A DNA stretch of 64,000 bases from Candidatus Latescibacterota bacterium (GTDB taxonomy: Bacteria > JAAXHH01): contig JAJEEG010000002.1 of the NCBI GenBank assembly GCA_022821085.1, positions 434,001 to 498,000 of the forward strand, written 5' to 3'. Made by a program: the position numbers and the translations under genes. Below are positions 1 through 8,425 of the stretch, piece after piece (the stretch's first letter is position 1; each line of letters opens with the position of its first letter). The notes under the pieces were generated by a model. It had not been told where the DNA came from and did not search any database. It worked only from the letters and a program-made list of their open reading frames with translations.

Positions 1-181
1 CGCGGTAGAATCCGCCGGAGTTCTGGTACACGACCCGGCCGAAGGTGAAGTCATTGCGCAGAAAGAGGTCGTGGCCGGAATCTCCGCTGCCGCGGGCCGT
101 CCAGAGCGCCACGCCGGCCAGGCAGGCCAGGCTGACCGCAAGGGCTGTTCCGATGCATTTCGAAAAGTGCGCGCGTCTCAT
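1..181 (-). CDS. DUF4159-like secreted protein, N-terminal fragment
   Basis: The reverse strand reads ATG at 181 and stays open to the window edge, giving 60 residues. The start is a basic n-region (MRRAHFSK) and a hydrophobic stretch rich in Ala, Leu and Val ending near residue 30, which looks like a signal peptide or anchor. It is followed by FTFGRVVYQNSGGFYR, resembling the opening of DUF4159 domains, whose members have a Rossmann/GATase-like fold and commonly sit beside MoxR ATPases and VWA proteins. It lies 31 bases downstream of the VWA gene on the same strand, as expected for that operon. The family call rests on a short motif and on context, so it is moderate. The rest of the gene is outside the window. 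Confidence 0.5.
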   Translation of the reverse strand, partial: MRRAHFSKCIGTALAVSLACLAGVALWTARGSGDSGHDLFLRNDFTFGRVVYQNSGGFYR

Positions 182-212
182 TTTAAATCCGATCGAGGTC
201 GATGATCAACCG

Positions 213-1448
213 TCACGCCCTGAGGATCAGTTCGCCGACATCCTGGAGCTGGGCCAGGTTCCGGCATTCCAGCACGTGATCGCAGTGCGGGCTGTACCTG
301 GACATGACGGAATCGTCGGTGTCCCAGTATTGTACGGGCTCGGGGTTCAGCCAGATCGTCTGGTGGACCCTACCCTTGATTTCGCCAAGTACCCAGTCCT
401 GGGGATCGAACCAGTTGGTCCGCGCGTCGCCCAGGATGACGAGCACCGTGTCCCGTGAGAGGGTCAGCAGGTGTTCGTCGTGGAACTGGTAGAAGGCCCT
501 GCCGAAATCACTCAGGCCGAAGAAATTCAGCGCGTGATCGTCCTTCATGTGCTCGACGATCTCTTCGAAGGGCCTGCGGTCGAACTCGTCCGTCACCTCG
601 TTGATCCGGTCCACGAAGAGGAAGCTCCGGGCCCGGCTGAACTGGTTCTGCATTTCGTGGACCAGTTTGATGAAGAACCGGGCGACCTCCCAGACCGATC
701 CCGACACGTCGCAAAGCACGACCAGTTCGTTCTTCTTGATCTTGCGGTGCCTGTAGATGATGTGAAAGGGCAGGTTGCCCGTTCGGAAACTCCGCTGGAT
801 CGTCTTCTTGATGTCCACCCGGCCGTGGCGCGACTTCCTGAAACGCAGGGACTTGCGCGTCACCAGGTTCCGGGCGAGTTCCTCCACTGCCTCGTAGAGG
901 TTCTCGACGTCGCCCGGAGGCAGTTCCTGGTAGAGGTCGACGTCTTCGGCCTGCTGGTTCGGCTGCGTGCCGGGTTCGGTGACCGAATCGGACGCCTGTT
1001 CCCCCACCTGCACGCGGGCGAGCATCCGCTCCAGTTCGCCTTCGAGTTCCTCGGTTTCGTCGCCGTCCGCGGGGTCTCCTTCCCCGTCCCCCGCCACGGC
1101 CTCGCCCTGCTCATCCTGGAAAGGCCGGAAGTCCTGTTCTCCGTCGTCCTGCGCGTCGTCGAGGTCGGGTTGACTGTCGGGCGGCCCTTCGGTTTCCCCG
1201 TAGGGATCGTCCAGTTCCTCCCCGTCCTCGCCCACCTGGACCAGGAAGAACCGTTCGAAGGCCTCGTCGAAGGCGGGGATGTCCTCGCGGGTCTTGACCA
1301 GGGTGGCCCGCAGGGACGCCTTGAAGGCCGGCCGTTCGGTGACCTGCGCGTGCCGAAGGACTTCGGCGGCGTCCAGGGTCTCGGCCATGGATACGCGCAC
1401 GCCGGATTGCCTGAGCAGCCTGGCGAACTCAACCAGCCGCTTGATCAT
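213..1448 (-). CDS. VWA domain protein (CoxE-like), partner of MoxR ATPase
   Basis: 411 aa. Residues 1-75 resemble the N-terminal part of CoxE-type proteins. Residues 76-170 form a very acidic, low-complexity linker rich in Asp, Glu and Gln. The von Willebrand A domain follows, with a MIDAS motif DVSGS at 247-251 for divalent metal binding, and a later LGDARTNW segment that fits the third MIDAS loop. No signal peptide is present, so it is probably cytoplasmic. Its start overlaps the end of the moxR gene by 20 bases, implying translational coupling. MoxR-VWA pairs generally act as chaperones that insert cofactors or remodel a target complex. The target is not visible here. Confidence 0.85.
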   Translation of the reverse strand: MIKRLVEFARLLRQSGVRVSMAETLDAAEVLRHAQVTERPAFKASLRATLVKTREDIPAFDEAFERFFLVQVGEDGEELDDPYGETEGPPDSQPDLDDAQDDGEQDFRPFQDEQGEAVAGDGEGDPADGDETEELEGELERMLARVQVGEQASDSVTEPGTQPNQQAEDVDLYQELPPGDVENLYEAVEELARNLVTRKSLRFRKSRHGRVDIKKTIQRSFRTGNLPFHIIYRHRKIKKNELVVLCDVSGSVWEVARFFIKLVHEMQNQFSRARSFLFVDRINEVTDEFDRRPFEEIVEHMKDDHALNFFGLSDFGRAFYQFHDEHLLTLSRDTVLVILGDARTNWFDPQDWVLGEIKGRVHQTIWLNPEPVQYWDTDDSVMSRYSPHCDHVLECRNLAQLQDVGELILRA

Positions 1449-2346
1449 GGTAGCCGTCCCGCATGATCCGTTCGATGTCCTCCCGGTCCTTCATCAGGAC
1501 GTTCAGCGTGCTTGAAAGGATGTCGCGCGAGAGGTGCTGCGCGTTCAGGACCACCAGCGCCAGCGCCCAGTCGATCGTTTCGGCGATGCTCGGGGGCTTG
1601 CGCATGTTGAGCGTCCTGATCTTCTGGACGAACCGGACAACCTGGTTGGCCAGTTCCTCGTCGATGCCCGGGGTCTTGCGAAGGACGATCCGGACCTCCT
1701 GATCGAGGGAGGGATAGTTGATGTAAAGATACAGGCACCGGCGCCTGAGCGCCTCGGAAAGCGTCCGGTTGGCGTTGCTCGTCAGCACCACGAGGGGGCG
1801 CCGGGCCGCGGTCAGGGTGCCGAGTTCCGGGATGCTGACCTGGAAATCGCTCAGCACCTCCAGGAGGAAGCTTTCGAATTCATCGTCCGACCGGTCGATC
1901 TCATCGACCAGGAGGACGACGGGTTCCGGCGCGAGAATGGCTTCGAGCAGGGGACGCGGCAGCAGGAAGTTTCGGGAGAAGAATGCGCTGTCCTCCTGGT
2001 TGAGCGTCTCTACCGCGTTGCCGAGCGTGTCCGTCCGGTTCAGCAGTTCGCCGATGCGGTCCTTGAGCATCTGCGTGTACAGCAGCTGCTTGGTGTATTC
2101 CCATTCGTAAAGGGCCTTGGATTCGTCCAGCCCCTCGTAGCACTGCAGGCGGATCAGTCGGCGGTCCAGCGCGCCGGCGAGCATCTTCGCGATCTCCGTC
2201 TTCCCCACGCCGGGCGGTCCCTCGACCAGCAGCGGCTTCTCGAGCCGCTCCATGAGGAACACGGGCGTGGCCAGGTCGGGTCCGCAGATATAGTGCTGGG
2301 CTTCGAAGCGCTGGATGACATCCTGGGCAGACGTGAAAGCGGTCAT
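1429..2346 (-). CDS. MoxR-family AAA+ ATPase
   Basis: 305 aa. Walker A GPPGVGKT at 43-50, Walker B VVLLVDE at about 143-149, and a sensor-1 type segment LVVLTSNANR followed by an arginine-rich LRRRCLYLYI are those of the MoxR branch of AAA+ proteins. The C-terminal third is the usual lid domain. The length is typical of the family. It is the first gene of a minus-strand operon with the VWA protein and the DUF4159 protein. It probably hydrolyses ATP to remodel or load a client bound by the VWA partner. The initiating ATG at 2346 is the only one upstream of the conserved domain. Confidence 0.92.
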   Translation of the reverse strand: MTAFTSAQDVIQRFEAQHYICGPDLATPVFLMERLEKPLLVEGPPGVGKTEIAKMLAGALDRRLIRLQCYEGLDESKALYEWEYTKQLLYTQMLKDRIGELLNRTDTLGNAVETLNQEDSAFFSRNFLLPRPLLEAILAPEPVVLLVDEIDRSDDEFESFLLEVLSDFQVSIPELGTLTAARRPLVVLTSNANRTLSEALRRRCLYLYINYPSLDQEVRIVLRKTPGIDEELANQVVRFVQKIRTLNMRKPPSIAETIDWALALVVLNAQHLSRDILSSTLNVLMKDREDIERIMRDGYHDQAAG

Positions 2347-2667
2347 GATGCTCCTGATGACAAAGACGAATTCGGGCGCGAAAACGAACCGGGGTGCTAA
2401 AACGGATGGTTAAGGGGCAGGCGCCATGATCTCCGGACGTGATTCCTGTTGGATTCCTACTGGTGCCGACTCCGGCGTAAGGTAGGCGCGGCCGGGGTCA
2501 GTGTCAAGCACATTCGCCCCCGCGCCGGGCCGGTGATTCCACCGTCCAAGACCCCTGTTCACGGGCGGTCGCGGGCGTATGCTCAGGACCTAAATTCCTT
2601 GCCGAAGCGGACCGCATGGCCTATATTGCGTTGGTCGAGCAATTCAGGAAAAACACAGGAGCAAGCC
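2347..2667. other. Divergent intergenic region between moxR and ccmE
   Basis: This 321-base stretch separates the moxR operon (minus) from the ccm operon (plus). An open frame runs through its right half into ccmE, but its residues look like random high-GC translation and the ccmE family starts at 2668. It contains one good promoter for the ccm side (listed separately). No clear promoter was seen for the moxR side. Confidence 0.6.
2599..2627 (+). promoter_or_regulatory. Candidate sigma70-type promoter for the ccm operon
   Basis: TTGCCG at 2599-2604, a 17-base spacer, then TATATT at 2622-2627. It lies about 40 bases upstream of the ccmE start, and a Shine-Dalgarno-like ACAGGAG follows. The same -35 hexamer occurs in the minus-strand promoter ahead of ecfT in this window. 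Confidence 0.5.
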
Positions 2668-3141
2668 ATGAAAGAACGCACGCGGAAGAAGCAGCGCAAA
2701 TTCCTGGTGGGCTTCGGCCTGGTGATCGCCGCTATCGGATACCTGATCTATACCGGTGCGACCGACGCGACCATGTACTACCTCACCGTGAGCGAACTGA
2801 AGGCCGCCGTGGAAACGGGCGACGTGGCCTACGACGAGAACATGCGCCTGCACGGCAAGGTCGTGAACGGATCGATCGAGCGCGGCGACGTAGGCACCAT
2901 GCGCATCCGTTTCGTCGCTCACGAGGGCGGTGTCGAGGCGCCCGTCGTTTACACCGGCGTAGTTCCGGACACCTTCAAGGACGATTCGGAGGTGGTCGTG
3001 GAGGGCGGATACGGCCGTGACGGTACTTTCAACGCCCATACGCTGTACGCCAAGTGTCCGTCCAAGTACGAGGCCGAGGGCGGATACGGTCAGTATGAGC
3101 AGGCCGAGCCGCAGTCGCCGGAACCGCTTCCCCAATCCTAG
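2668..3141 (+). CDS. ccmE: Cytochrome c maturation heme chaperone CcmE, Cys-type
   Basis: 157 aa from the ATG at 2668, chosen because a good AGGAG lies 5-11 bases upstream and the family begins with a short basic segment before one membrane anchor (residues about 11-30). The rest is a periplasmic OB-fold beta barrel. CcmE binds heme covalently and passes it from CcmABCD to the CcmF/H ligase. In E. coli the heme ligand is a His in a HxxxY motif. Here the matching place reads CPSKY with Cys130 and Tyr134, so it belongs to the CxxxY group known from Desulfovibrio and archaea. It is the first gene of a seven-gene ccm operon. Confidence 0.93.
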   Translation: MKERTRKKQRKFLVGFGLVIAAIGYLIYTGATDATMYYLTVSELKAAVETGDVAYDENMRLHGKVVNGSIERGDVGTMRIRFVAHEGGVEAPVVYTGVVPDTFKDDSEVVVEGGYGRDGTFNAHTLYAKCPSKYEAEGGYGQYEQAEPQSPEPLPQS

Positions 3142-3155
3142 CCGGCCGGCGTGCG

Positions 3156-3215
3156 GGTCCGGCCGTGTCGCGCACGAGAAGAGCCGGTCCGGCCGTGTCG
3201 CGCACGAGAGGAGCC
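3156..3215. repeat. 30-bp tandem repeat, two copies, just after the ccmE stop
   Basis: Two adjacent 30-base copies (3156-3185 and 3186-3215) differ at one base. Both start with GGTCCGGCCG and end with GAGCC. They lie between the ccmE stop and the next start. The end of the second copy supplies the GAGGAG used as ribosome binding site of the following gene. Confidence 0.9.
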
Positions 3216-3226
3216 GGTCTTAGACT

Positions 3227-3874
3227 ATGACACTGGTTGCGTGCGGACTGCTCGCACTGGGCGTACTCGCCTACATGATCAGTCCTATGCTGGACGGTTC
3301 GGCCCGCCGCCCCCGGATCGCAGGGTTCGCCTGGTCCCGCCGGGACGACCTGCTGAAGAAGAAGGATTTCATCTATTCTTCCATCCGCGAACTGAATATC
3401 GACTACAACATGGGCAAGCTGGCCGCCGAGGATCACGAGGCGCTCCGGCAGGAGTACATGAAAGAAGCGTCCGACGTGCTGGACGAACTGGACCGGACCG
3501 CCGTCAGCGACCTGCCCGTGGAGGAGCAGATCGAGGAAGCGGTGCGGGAGATCCGGCAACGCCGTGAACCGGTGTCCGGTGAGGCCTTGACCGTCGATGA
3601 CGAGGCGGCGGAAGAGAAGAGTGCTGAAGACGAGGCCGCCGAAGACGCACCCGCTGTAGACGAGGCCGACGAAGACGCGCCCGCCGAAGAAGCGCGGCCC
3701 GCTCCGGCCGCCCGCGTCCAGGAATGCGGGATCTGCCGCACGGTCAACGAGCAGTCCGCCAATTACTGCATCGGGTGCGGCGCTTCGCTGAAAACCATCA
3801 CCTGCGCCGGTTGCGGCGCCGAAAACCCGTCATCGGCCAGGTTCTGCGCCCAGTGCGGAGGCAAACTGTCCTAG
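3227..3874 (+). CDS. CcmI-like membrane protein with C-terminal double zinc ribbon
   Basis: 215 aa. An N-terminal membrane helix (about 3-18) is followed by a cytoplasmic coiled helical segment with the pattern RELNIDYNMGKLAAEDHE, which resembles the N-terminal part of CcmI/CycH proteins. Residues about 120-165 are an acidic Ala/Glu/Asp low-complexity linker. The end carries two zinc ribbons, CGICR...CIGCG and CAGCG...CAQCG. It sits between ccmE and ccmA, and proteins of this build are often found in ccm clusters of non-proteobacterial phyla. A role in cytochrome c assembly is inferred from position. What the zinc ribbons bind is unknown. Confidence 0.7.
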   Translation: MTLVACGLLALGVLAYMISPMLDGSARRPRIAGFAWSRRDDLLKKKDFIYSSIRELNIDYNMGKLAAEDHEALRQEYMKEASDVLDELDRTAVSDLPVEEQIEEAVREIRQRREPVSGEALTVDDEAAEEKSAEDEAAEDAPAVDEADEDAPAEEARPAPAARVQECGICRTVNEQSANYCIGCGASLKTITCAGCGAENPSSARFCAQCGGKLS

Positions 3875-3884
3875 TGGTGATCTC

Positions 3885-5072
3885 ATGAAGTATCGCCTGC
3901 CTGCCAGCCCTTCGGGGCTTTTTGTTTATGGAGCGCTCCTGGTGGCCTGGGCCACCCTGGCGGTCTGCGTGTTCTGTCCGGTTTGGACCGCGCACGCCCA
4001 GGGAACGGGCAGCATCGGGCTCACCGTCGTGAACGGTACGACGGGCCAGCCGATGGCGGGACACGAGGTGCTGCTGCTGAATCATAGCGCCGAAGAGGGC
4101 CCGGACCAGACCATTGCAAGGGTCGTTACCGACGGCGAAGGGCGTTACGAATTCACCGGACTGGCGGCCGACGGGTCGCACTACGTGATCGCCACCCGAT
4201 ACCTGGAGATACCCTACCTGACGGGTCACATCCCCCTCGTACCGGGTACCGGCCGCGTTGACACCCTGCTCCAGGTCTTCGAAATCACGACCGATGAGTC
4301 GGCCCTGGTTCACAGCGCGGTCCACCTGGTCATCGATGCGGGTCCCGAAGTCCTGAACGTCACGGAAATCATCGTGGTGGAGAACCGGGGCATCCTCACC
4401 TTCGCGCCGCCGCCCGGCGTGGGGCTGGGCCTTATCTATAACCTGCCCGCGGCGGCGTTCGGACTGCAGCCGATGATGGAAGGGCTTCAGCACACCGAGC
4501 GTGGCCTCCTGTTCTCGGCGCCCGTACCCCCAGGGGTCTCGCGTATCGTGTACGCCTACAACGTGGACCGGGCGTCCATCGATCACCGGTTCAACAGGCA
4601 GATGGACTATGACGTGGAACGCGTCCAGGTGCTGGTTTCACCGAGCAGCCAAACGGTGACGGCCACCAATCTGACCAACGACGGCGTGCAGCAGATCGCC
4701 GCCGACGAATACCTGCTGCTTTCGAACCGTGTGGGCGTAGGCAAGGGCATGTCGGTGGAAGTCGCCTTCCCCCGTGTGCTGGCCTGGCAGGACGTCATGA
4801 AGTGGGGGATGCTCGGATTCGTGGTGCTCATCGTGGCCGCCGGGCTGGTTGTGGGCATCCGCGTCAGGCCCGAACAACCGGACGAGCCGCCCGCCCTCAG
4901 CGATCTTTCGCCCGAGGACGAACGCAAGTACGCCGCGATCGTCCAGGCTCTGGCCGCCCTGGACGACCAGTTCGCGGAGGGAGGACTGAACGCGGACGCC
5001 TACAGGACCCGCCGCGCCCGTCTCAAGGACCGGGCGCTCCGGCTGCGCCAACCAGGGAGCGGAGATGGGTGA
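3885..5072 (+). CDS. Secreted/membrane protein with carboxypeptidase-regulatory-like domain, in ccm operon
   Basis: 395 aa. A signal peptide (about 1-38, ending near AHAQG) is followed by a beta-sandwich segment typical of carboxypeptidase regulatory-like (CarboxypepD_reg) domains (VVNGTTGQPMAGHEV...DGEGRYEFTGLA). The middle is a large beta-rich periplasmic region. One membrane helix lies near residues 306-324, and the cytoplasmic tail LDDQFAEGGLNADAY...RLKDRAL resembles the helical tail seen in CcmI-like proteins. The next gene, ccmA, starts 8 bases before its stop, so the two are coupled. Its exact job is unknown. A part in handling heme or apocytochrome at the CcmABC complex is inferred from the operon. 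Confidence 0.65.
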   Translation: MKYRLPASPSGLFVYGALLVAWATLAVCVFCPVWTAHAQGTGSIGLTVVNGTTGQPMAGHEVLLLNHSAEEGPDQTIARVVTDGEGRYEFTGLAADGSHYVIATRYLEIPYLTGHIPLVPGTGRVDTLLQVFEITTDESALVHSAVHLVIDAGPEVLNVTEIIVVENRGILTFAPPPGVGLGLIYNLPAAAFGLQPMMEGLQHTERGLLFSAPVPPGVSRIVYAYNVDRASIDHRFNRQMDYDVERVQVLVSPSSQTVTATNLTNDGVQQIAADEYLLLSNRVGVGKGMSVEVAFPRVLAWQDVMKWGMLGFVVLIVAAGLVVGIRVRPEQPDEPPALSDLSPEDERKYAAIVQALAALDDQFAEGGLNADAYRTRRARLKDRALRLRQPGSGDG

Positions 5073-5829
5073 TCGATCCGCCGCTGGCGTCGCCGGCACG
5101 CCTGCCACCTCTGGCGCCCACGGCGTCGCTAGCGCCCCGGGCATCAGCGTTCGCCAGTTGACGAAGACTTACGGTCGTTTCCGGGCCCTGCACCGGGTGG
5201 ACCTGGAGGTGGCGCCGGGATCCTTTCTGGCCCTGTTCGGTCCCAACGGCGCGGGCAAATCGACCCTGCTGGGCATCATTGCCGGGCTCGTGCGCCCATC
5301 CCGCGGCCAGGTGTTCCTGGACGGCGAGGAAATCACGAAGGACCGCGACGAGAACCTGGGGAAGCGGATCGGCGCGCTATCCTACCAGACCTATCTCTAC
5401 GACGAACTGACCGTGCTGGAGAACCTGCGGTTCTACGGGAGACTCTTCGGGGTGGAAGACCGCGAAGAGCGGATCGAATCCCTGCTGAGCACCGTGGGCA
5501 TGGAGTCCAGGTCGGGCAGCCCGGTGCGGACGCTTTCGCGCGGCATGCGCCAGCGAGTAGCCCTGGCCCGCGCCCTGCTGCACGACCCGGATATTCTGTT
5601 GCTCGACGAGCCCTACTCGGGGCTGGACCAGGACGCGATGGTCATGCTCAAGACGGTCCTGACCGCCCGGAACAAGACGATCCTCCTGGTGACGCACGAC
5701 CTGGTCCGCGGACTGGAATCCGCCGACCGCGTCGCCATCCTGAACCGCGGCCGCCTGGTATTCGAGGCCGAGGCGCGCGAACTGTCCGCGTCGGATTTCG
5801 AACAGACCTACCGCGATCACGCGGTGTAG
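5065..5829 (+). CDS. ccmA: Heme exporter ATP-binding protein CcmA
   Basis: 254 aa. ABC ATPase with Walker A GPNGAGKS at 59-66, signature LSRGMRQR at 157-164, Walker B ILLLDEP at 177-183 and a switch His in LLVTHD. The domain itself begins near residue 26 (ISVRQLTKTYG). The first 25 residues are Ala/Gly-rich and not conserved, and the gene may start later. CcmA powers CcmB-CcmC in freeing holo-CcmE from the CcmCDE complex. The order ccmA-ccmB-ccmC-ccmD downstream makes the assignment firm over other ABC ATPases. Confidence 0.92.
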   Translation: MGDRSAAGVAGTPATSGAHGVASAPGISVRQLTKTYGRFRALHRVDLEVAPGSFLALFGPNGAGKSTLLGIIAGLVRPSRGQVFLDGEEITKDRDENLGKRIGALSYQTYLYDELTVLENLRFYGRLFGVEDREERIESLLSTVGMESRSGSPVRTLSRGMRQRVALARALLHDPDILLLDEPYSGLDQDAMVMLKTVLTARNKTILLVTHDLVRGLESADRVAILNRGRLVFEAEARELSASDFEQTYRDHAV

Positions 5830-5898
5830 GGTCCGCCCGGCCAGCGCGTGCCGCCGCGTGCCGCCTGGTATCGACACGAAACAGGAGTTTCCACAACG

Positions 5899-6579
5899 AT
5901 GCGATCCATGCTCGCCCAGTCCTGGCAGATCTACCGCAAGGATATGCTCGTGGAATTCCGGACCCGCGAGCGGGTCGTGACCATGTTCGTCTTCTCGCTT
6001 ATCGTCGTGATCATCTTCAACTTCGCCTTCAATGCGGGGGCGGACGTGCTGCAACGGGTGGCGCCCGGCATGATCTGGGTGGCCTTCGCCTTCGCGGGCA
6101 TGCTGAGCGCCAGCCGGTCCTTTTCACCGGAAAAAGACCGCGGCACCTTCGACGGGCTGCTCCTCGCGCCTATCGACCGCGGATCCATCTTCCTGGGCAA
6201 GCTGCTGGGCAACGTCACGCTCATCGGCCTGGTCCAACTGGCGGTGCTCCCCCTGTTCGTCCTGTTTTTCAACATGACAATCCTGCCGTATCTGTCTAAA
6301 CTGTTGGTGATCTTCTTTCTGGGTACCGTCGGGTTCACGTCCGTCGCCACCCTGTTCGCGGCCGTGGCCGTCAACACGCGCATGCGGGACGTCATGCTTC
6401 CGGTCCTGCTGCTGCCCGTCGCCTCGCCGGTGCTGATCGCGCTGGTGGAAACGACGCGGACCACCTTCGAGGGCGGGGACTGGCAGGACATGACGAACTG
6501 GATCAGGCTGCTTTCTGTGTTCACCGTCGTGTTCCTGGTCGCGTCCGTCATGCTGTTCGAGTACATCGTGGAGGAATGA
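5899..6579 (+). CDS. ccmB: Heme exporter permease CcmB
   Basis: 226 aa from ATG 5899, preceded by CAGGAG at 5882-5887. An upstream in-frame ATG at 5848 lacks a site and would add unconserved residues. Six hydrophobic segments are visible. The N-terminus MRSMLAQSWQIYRKDMLVEF and the RSFSPEKDRGTFDGLL loop are typical of CcmB. It forms the membrane part of the CcmAB transporter that acts with CcmC. It overlaps ccmC by four bases (ATGA), indicating coupled translation. Confidence 0.93.
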   Translation: MRSMLAQSWQIYRKDMLVEFRTRERVVTMFVFSLIVVIIFNFAFNAGADVLQRVAPGMIWVAFAFAGMLSASRSFSPEKDRGTFDGLLLAPIDRGSIFLGKLLGNVTLIGLVQLAVLPLFVLFFNMTILPYLSKLLVIFFLGTVGFTSVATLFAAVAVNTRMRDVMLPVLLLPVASPVLIALVETTRTTFEGGDWQDMTNWIRLLSVFTVVFLVASVMLFEYIVEE

Positions 6580-7304
6580 AAATGGCCGGTCTAGCCACCC
6601 GCCTGCGCATCACGCCCTTCGGCCTCATCTGCCTCGTGGGACTGGTCGCCTCGCTGTACCTGTCACTGATCTGGGCACCCCGGGAACGGGTCATGGGGGA
6701 CGTGCAGCGGATCATGTACTTTCACGTCGCTTCCGCCTGGATCGCGGAGTTCGCCTTCGTGCTGGTGGGCGTTTCCAGCGTCATTTACCTCTGGCTGCGG
6801 GAGCGCAGGTGGGACATCGTGGCCTACAGCGCCGCGGAGGTCGGGTTCGTCTTCTGCTGCTTCGTCATGATCACCGGGCCGATCTGGGGCAAGCCGGTGT
6901 GGGGCACGTGGTGGACCTGGGATCCCCGGCTCACCTTTTCCATGATCCTCTGGCTGATCTACGTGGCCTACCTGATGCTGCGCGTCTACGGCGACGATAT
7001 GCCGCAGGTTAAGACCTTCCTCGCCGTGCTGGGCATCCTCGGTACCATCGACATCCCCTTCATCCACTTCGCGACCATGTGGTGGCGGGGTCTGCATCCC
7101 GACTCCCTGGTCATGACGGAGGAAGGCCTCGGCGCGGGCATGGAAGTGGACATGCGCATCGCGCTGGCCGTGTCGGCGGTCGTCTTCACCCTGCTGTTCT
7201 TCTACCTCATGCAACGGCGGATGGCGCTGGAACGGCTGCGCGACGAGGCCGAGGACCTGCGGGAACGCGTGGAGCACCGGCATCCCGGCACCGTGGGGGC
7301 TTGA
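6576..7304 (+). CDS. ccmC: Heme-handling membrane protein CcmC
   Basis: 242 aa with six membrane helices. It shows the tryptophan-rich periplasmic WWD signature WGTWWTWDPRLT and two flanking histidines in MYFHVASAW and FIHFATMWWR that ligate heme in this family. CcmC presents heme to CcmE. The C-terminal tail after the last helix is charged and predicted coiled (residues about 215-242), somewhat longer than in E. coli. Start ATG 6576 overlaps the ccmB stop. Confidence 0.95.
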   Translation: MKMAGLATRLRITPFGLICLVGLVASLYLSLIWAPRERVMGDVQRIMYFHVASAWIAEFAFVLVGVSSVIYLWLRERRWDIVAYSAAEVGFVFCCFVMITGPIWGKPVWGTWWTWDPRLTFSMILWLIYVAYLMLRVYGDDMPQVKTFLAVLGILGTIDIPFIHFATMWWRGLHPDSLVMTEEGLGAGMEVDMRIALAVSAVVFTLLFFYLMQRRMALERLRDEAEDLRERVEHRHPGTVGA

Positions 7305-7325
7305 TAAAAAAGGAGTGTTAGAACC

Positions 7326-7493
7326 GTGGATCAGAACTTCTGGTATCTGTTTTCCGCCTACACGCTGATATGGGTCGGGCTGTTCCTGTACCTCTTCACG
7401 ATCGCCGGCCGCGAGAAGAAGCTGGCGGAGGAAATCGCCGAACTGAAGGCCGCCGTGGAGGAGCTGGAATCGAAAGAGGAGGGGCGGGCCTGA
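7326..7493 (+). CDS. ccmD: CcmD-like small heme exporter protein
   Basis: 55 aa with GTG start at 7326, and an AAGGAG lies 11 bases upstream at 7309-7314. A single membrane helix (about 5-26, with NFWYLFSAYTLIW) is followed by a charged helix rich in Lys, Glu and Ala. This is the architecture of CcmD, which stabilises the CcmABC-CcmE complex. The gene follows ccmC by 21 bases. Sequence similarity in this family is weak, so the name rests on size, topology and place. Confidence 0.8.
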   Translation: MDQNFWYLFSAYTLIWVGLFLYLFTIAGREKKLAEEIAELKAAVEELESKEEGRA

Positions 7494-7595
7494 CGCTGGC
7501 CCGGACCTTGACCCGGATCTGACGCTGGCCCGGCCCCGGACCTGACCTAGACCTTGACCCGGATCTGACGCTGGCCCGGCCCCGGACGTGACCCA
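7491..7595. repeat. 46-bp imperfect tandem repeat starting at the ccmD stop
   Basis: Copies at 7504-7549 and 7550-7595 share the order GACCTTGACCCGG...TGACGCTGGCCCGG. A third copy of TGACGCTGGCCCGG begins at 7491 and includes the ccmD stop codon itself. The array fills the whole gap up to trmJ. Confidence 0.85.
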
Positions 7596-8425
7596 TGGCC
7601 GATCGAACGGAAAGTATCGCGCCCGACTATTTCTCGCACATCCACATCATTCTCGTGGAACCGAAAGTGCCGGGGAACATCGGCGCCGTCGCCCGGGCCA
7701 TGACGACCATGGGACTATCCCGCCTCGTCCTGGTCAATCCGGCCGAATTCCGCCACGAAGCCGAGGCCCGCTGGATGGCCCACGGGGCCGGGGAGATCCT
7801 CGACAACGCGCGCGTCGTCCCGGCGCTGGACGAAGCGGTGAATGATCTGGCCCTCGTCGTCGGCACGACCGCCCGCACCCGCGGGATCTGGCTAAGCCCC
7901 ATACAGCCCGTGGAAGCGGCCTGCACCGAGTTGTCCGCCGTGGCGCGAAGCCAGCCCTGCGGCATCCTCTTCGGGCGGGAAGACCGCGGCCTGCTGAATG
8001 ACGAACTCCAGCGCTGCAACGTCATCGCCCGGATCCCCGCGGCGACAGCCTACCCATCACTCAACCTGGCGCAGTCGGTCATGGTCTGCGCGTACGAACT
8101 CTTTCGCCATAGTGGAGAGGCGCCGCCCGCGTCCGAAGTGCGCCTGGCGGAGCACCGGGCCGTGGAGCGCGTTACCCGGCGCGTCCACGAGACGCTGCTC
8201 CGGCTCGGGTTCACGTCCACGCCGAACGAGGAGACCTTCCTGCGTTCCATCCGCCGCGTCCTGCGCCGTAGCCTGCGGCTGGAACAGCGCGACGTCGCCG
8301 TGCTGCACAAGGTATGCGACGAGATCGACGCGTACGTGGACCGCCGCTCGGTATCCCCAGGCCCGTCGGAATCTCCGGCTACCTCTGGCCCGCCGGACTC
8401 TCAGATCCCGAATTCGGAAGGATAG
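7595..8425 (+). CDS. trmJ: tRNA (cytidine/uridine-2'-O-)-methyltransferase TrmJ-like, SPOUT family
   Basis: 276 aa. SpoU-type fold with motif 1 LVEPKVPGNIGAVARAM, motif 2 GILFGREDRGL and motif 3 PSLNLAQSVMVCAYEL, the knotted AdoMet site of TrmJ/TrmH proteins. The HGAGEIL segment after motif 1 is TrmJ-like. The C-terminal 100 residues are the usual helical extension. TrmJ methylates the ribose of residue 32 in the tRNA anticodon loop. The gene follows the ccm operon after a repeat array and ends 25 bases inside the convergent truA gene. Closely related rRNA methylases are possible, but the motif set favours TrmJ. Confidence 0.85.
   Translation: MADRTESIAPDYFSHIHIILVEPKVPGNIGAVARAMTTMGLSRLVLVNPAEFRHEAEARWMAHGAGEILDNARVVPALDEAVNDLALVVGTTARTRGIWLSPIQPVEAACTELSAVARSQPCGILFGREDRGLLNDELQRCNVIARIPAATAYPSLNLAQSVMVCAYELFRHSGEAPPASEVRLAEHRAVERVTRRVHETLLRLGFTSTPNEETFLRSIRRVLRRSLRLEQRDVAVLHKVCDEIDAYVDRRSVSPGPSESPATSGPPDSQIPNSEG

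Noticed and set aside
2449-2667. Longer ccmE start
   Set aside because: An upstream in-frame extension exists but lacks a ribosome site and homology, and overlaps the promoter.
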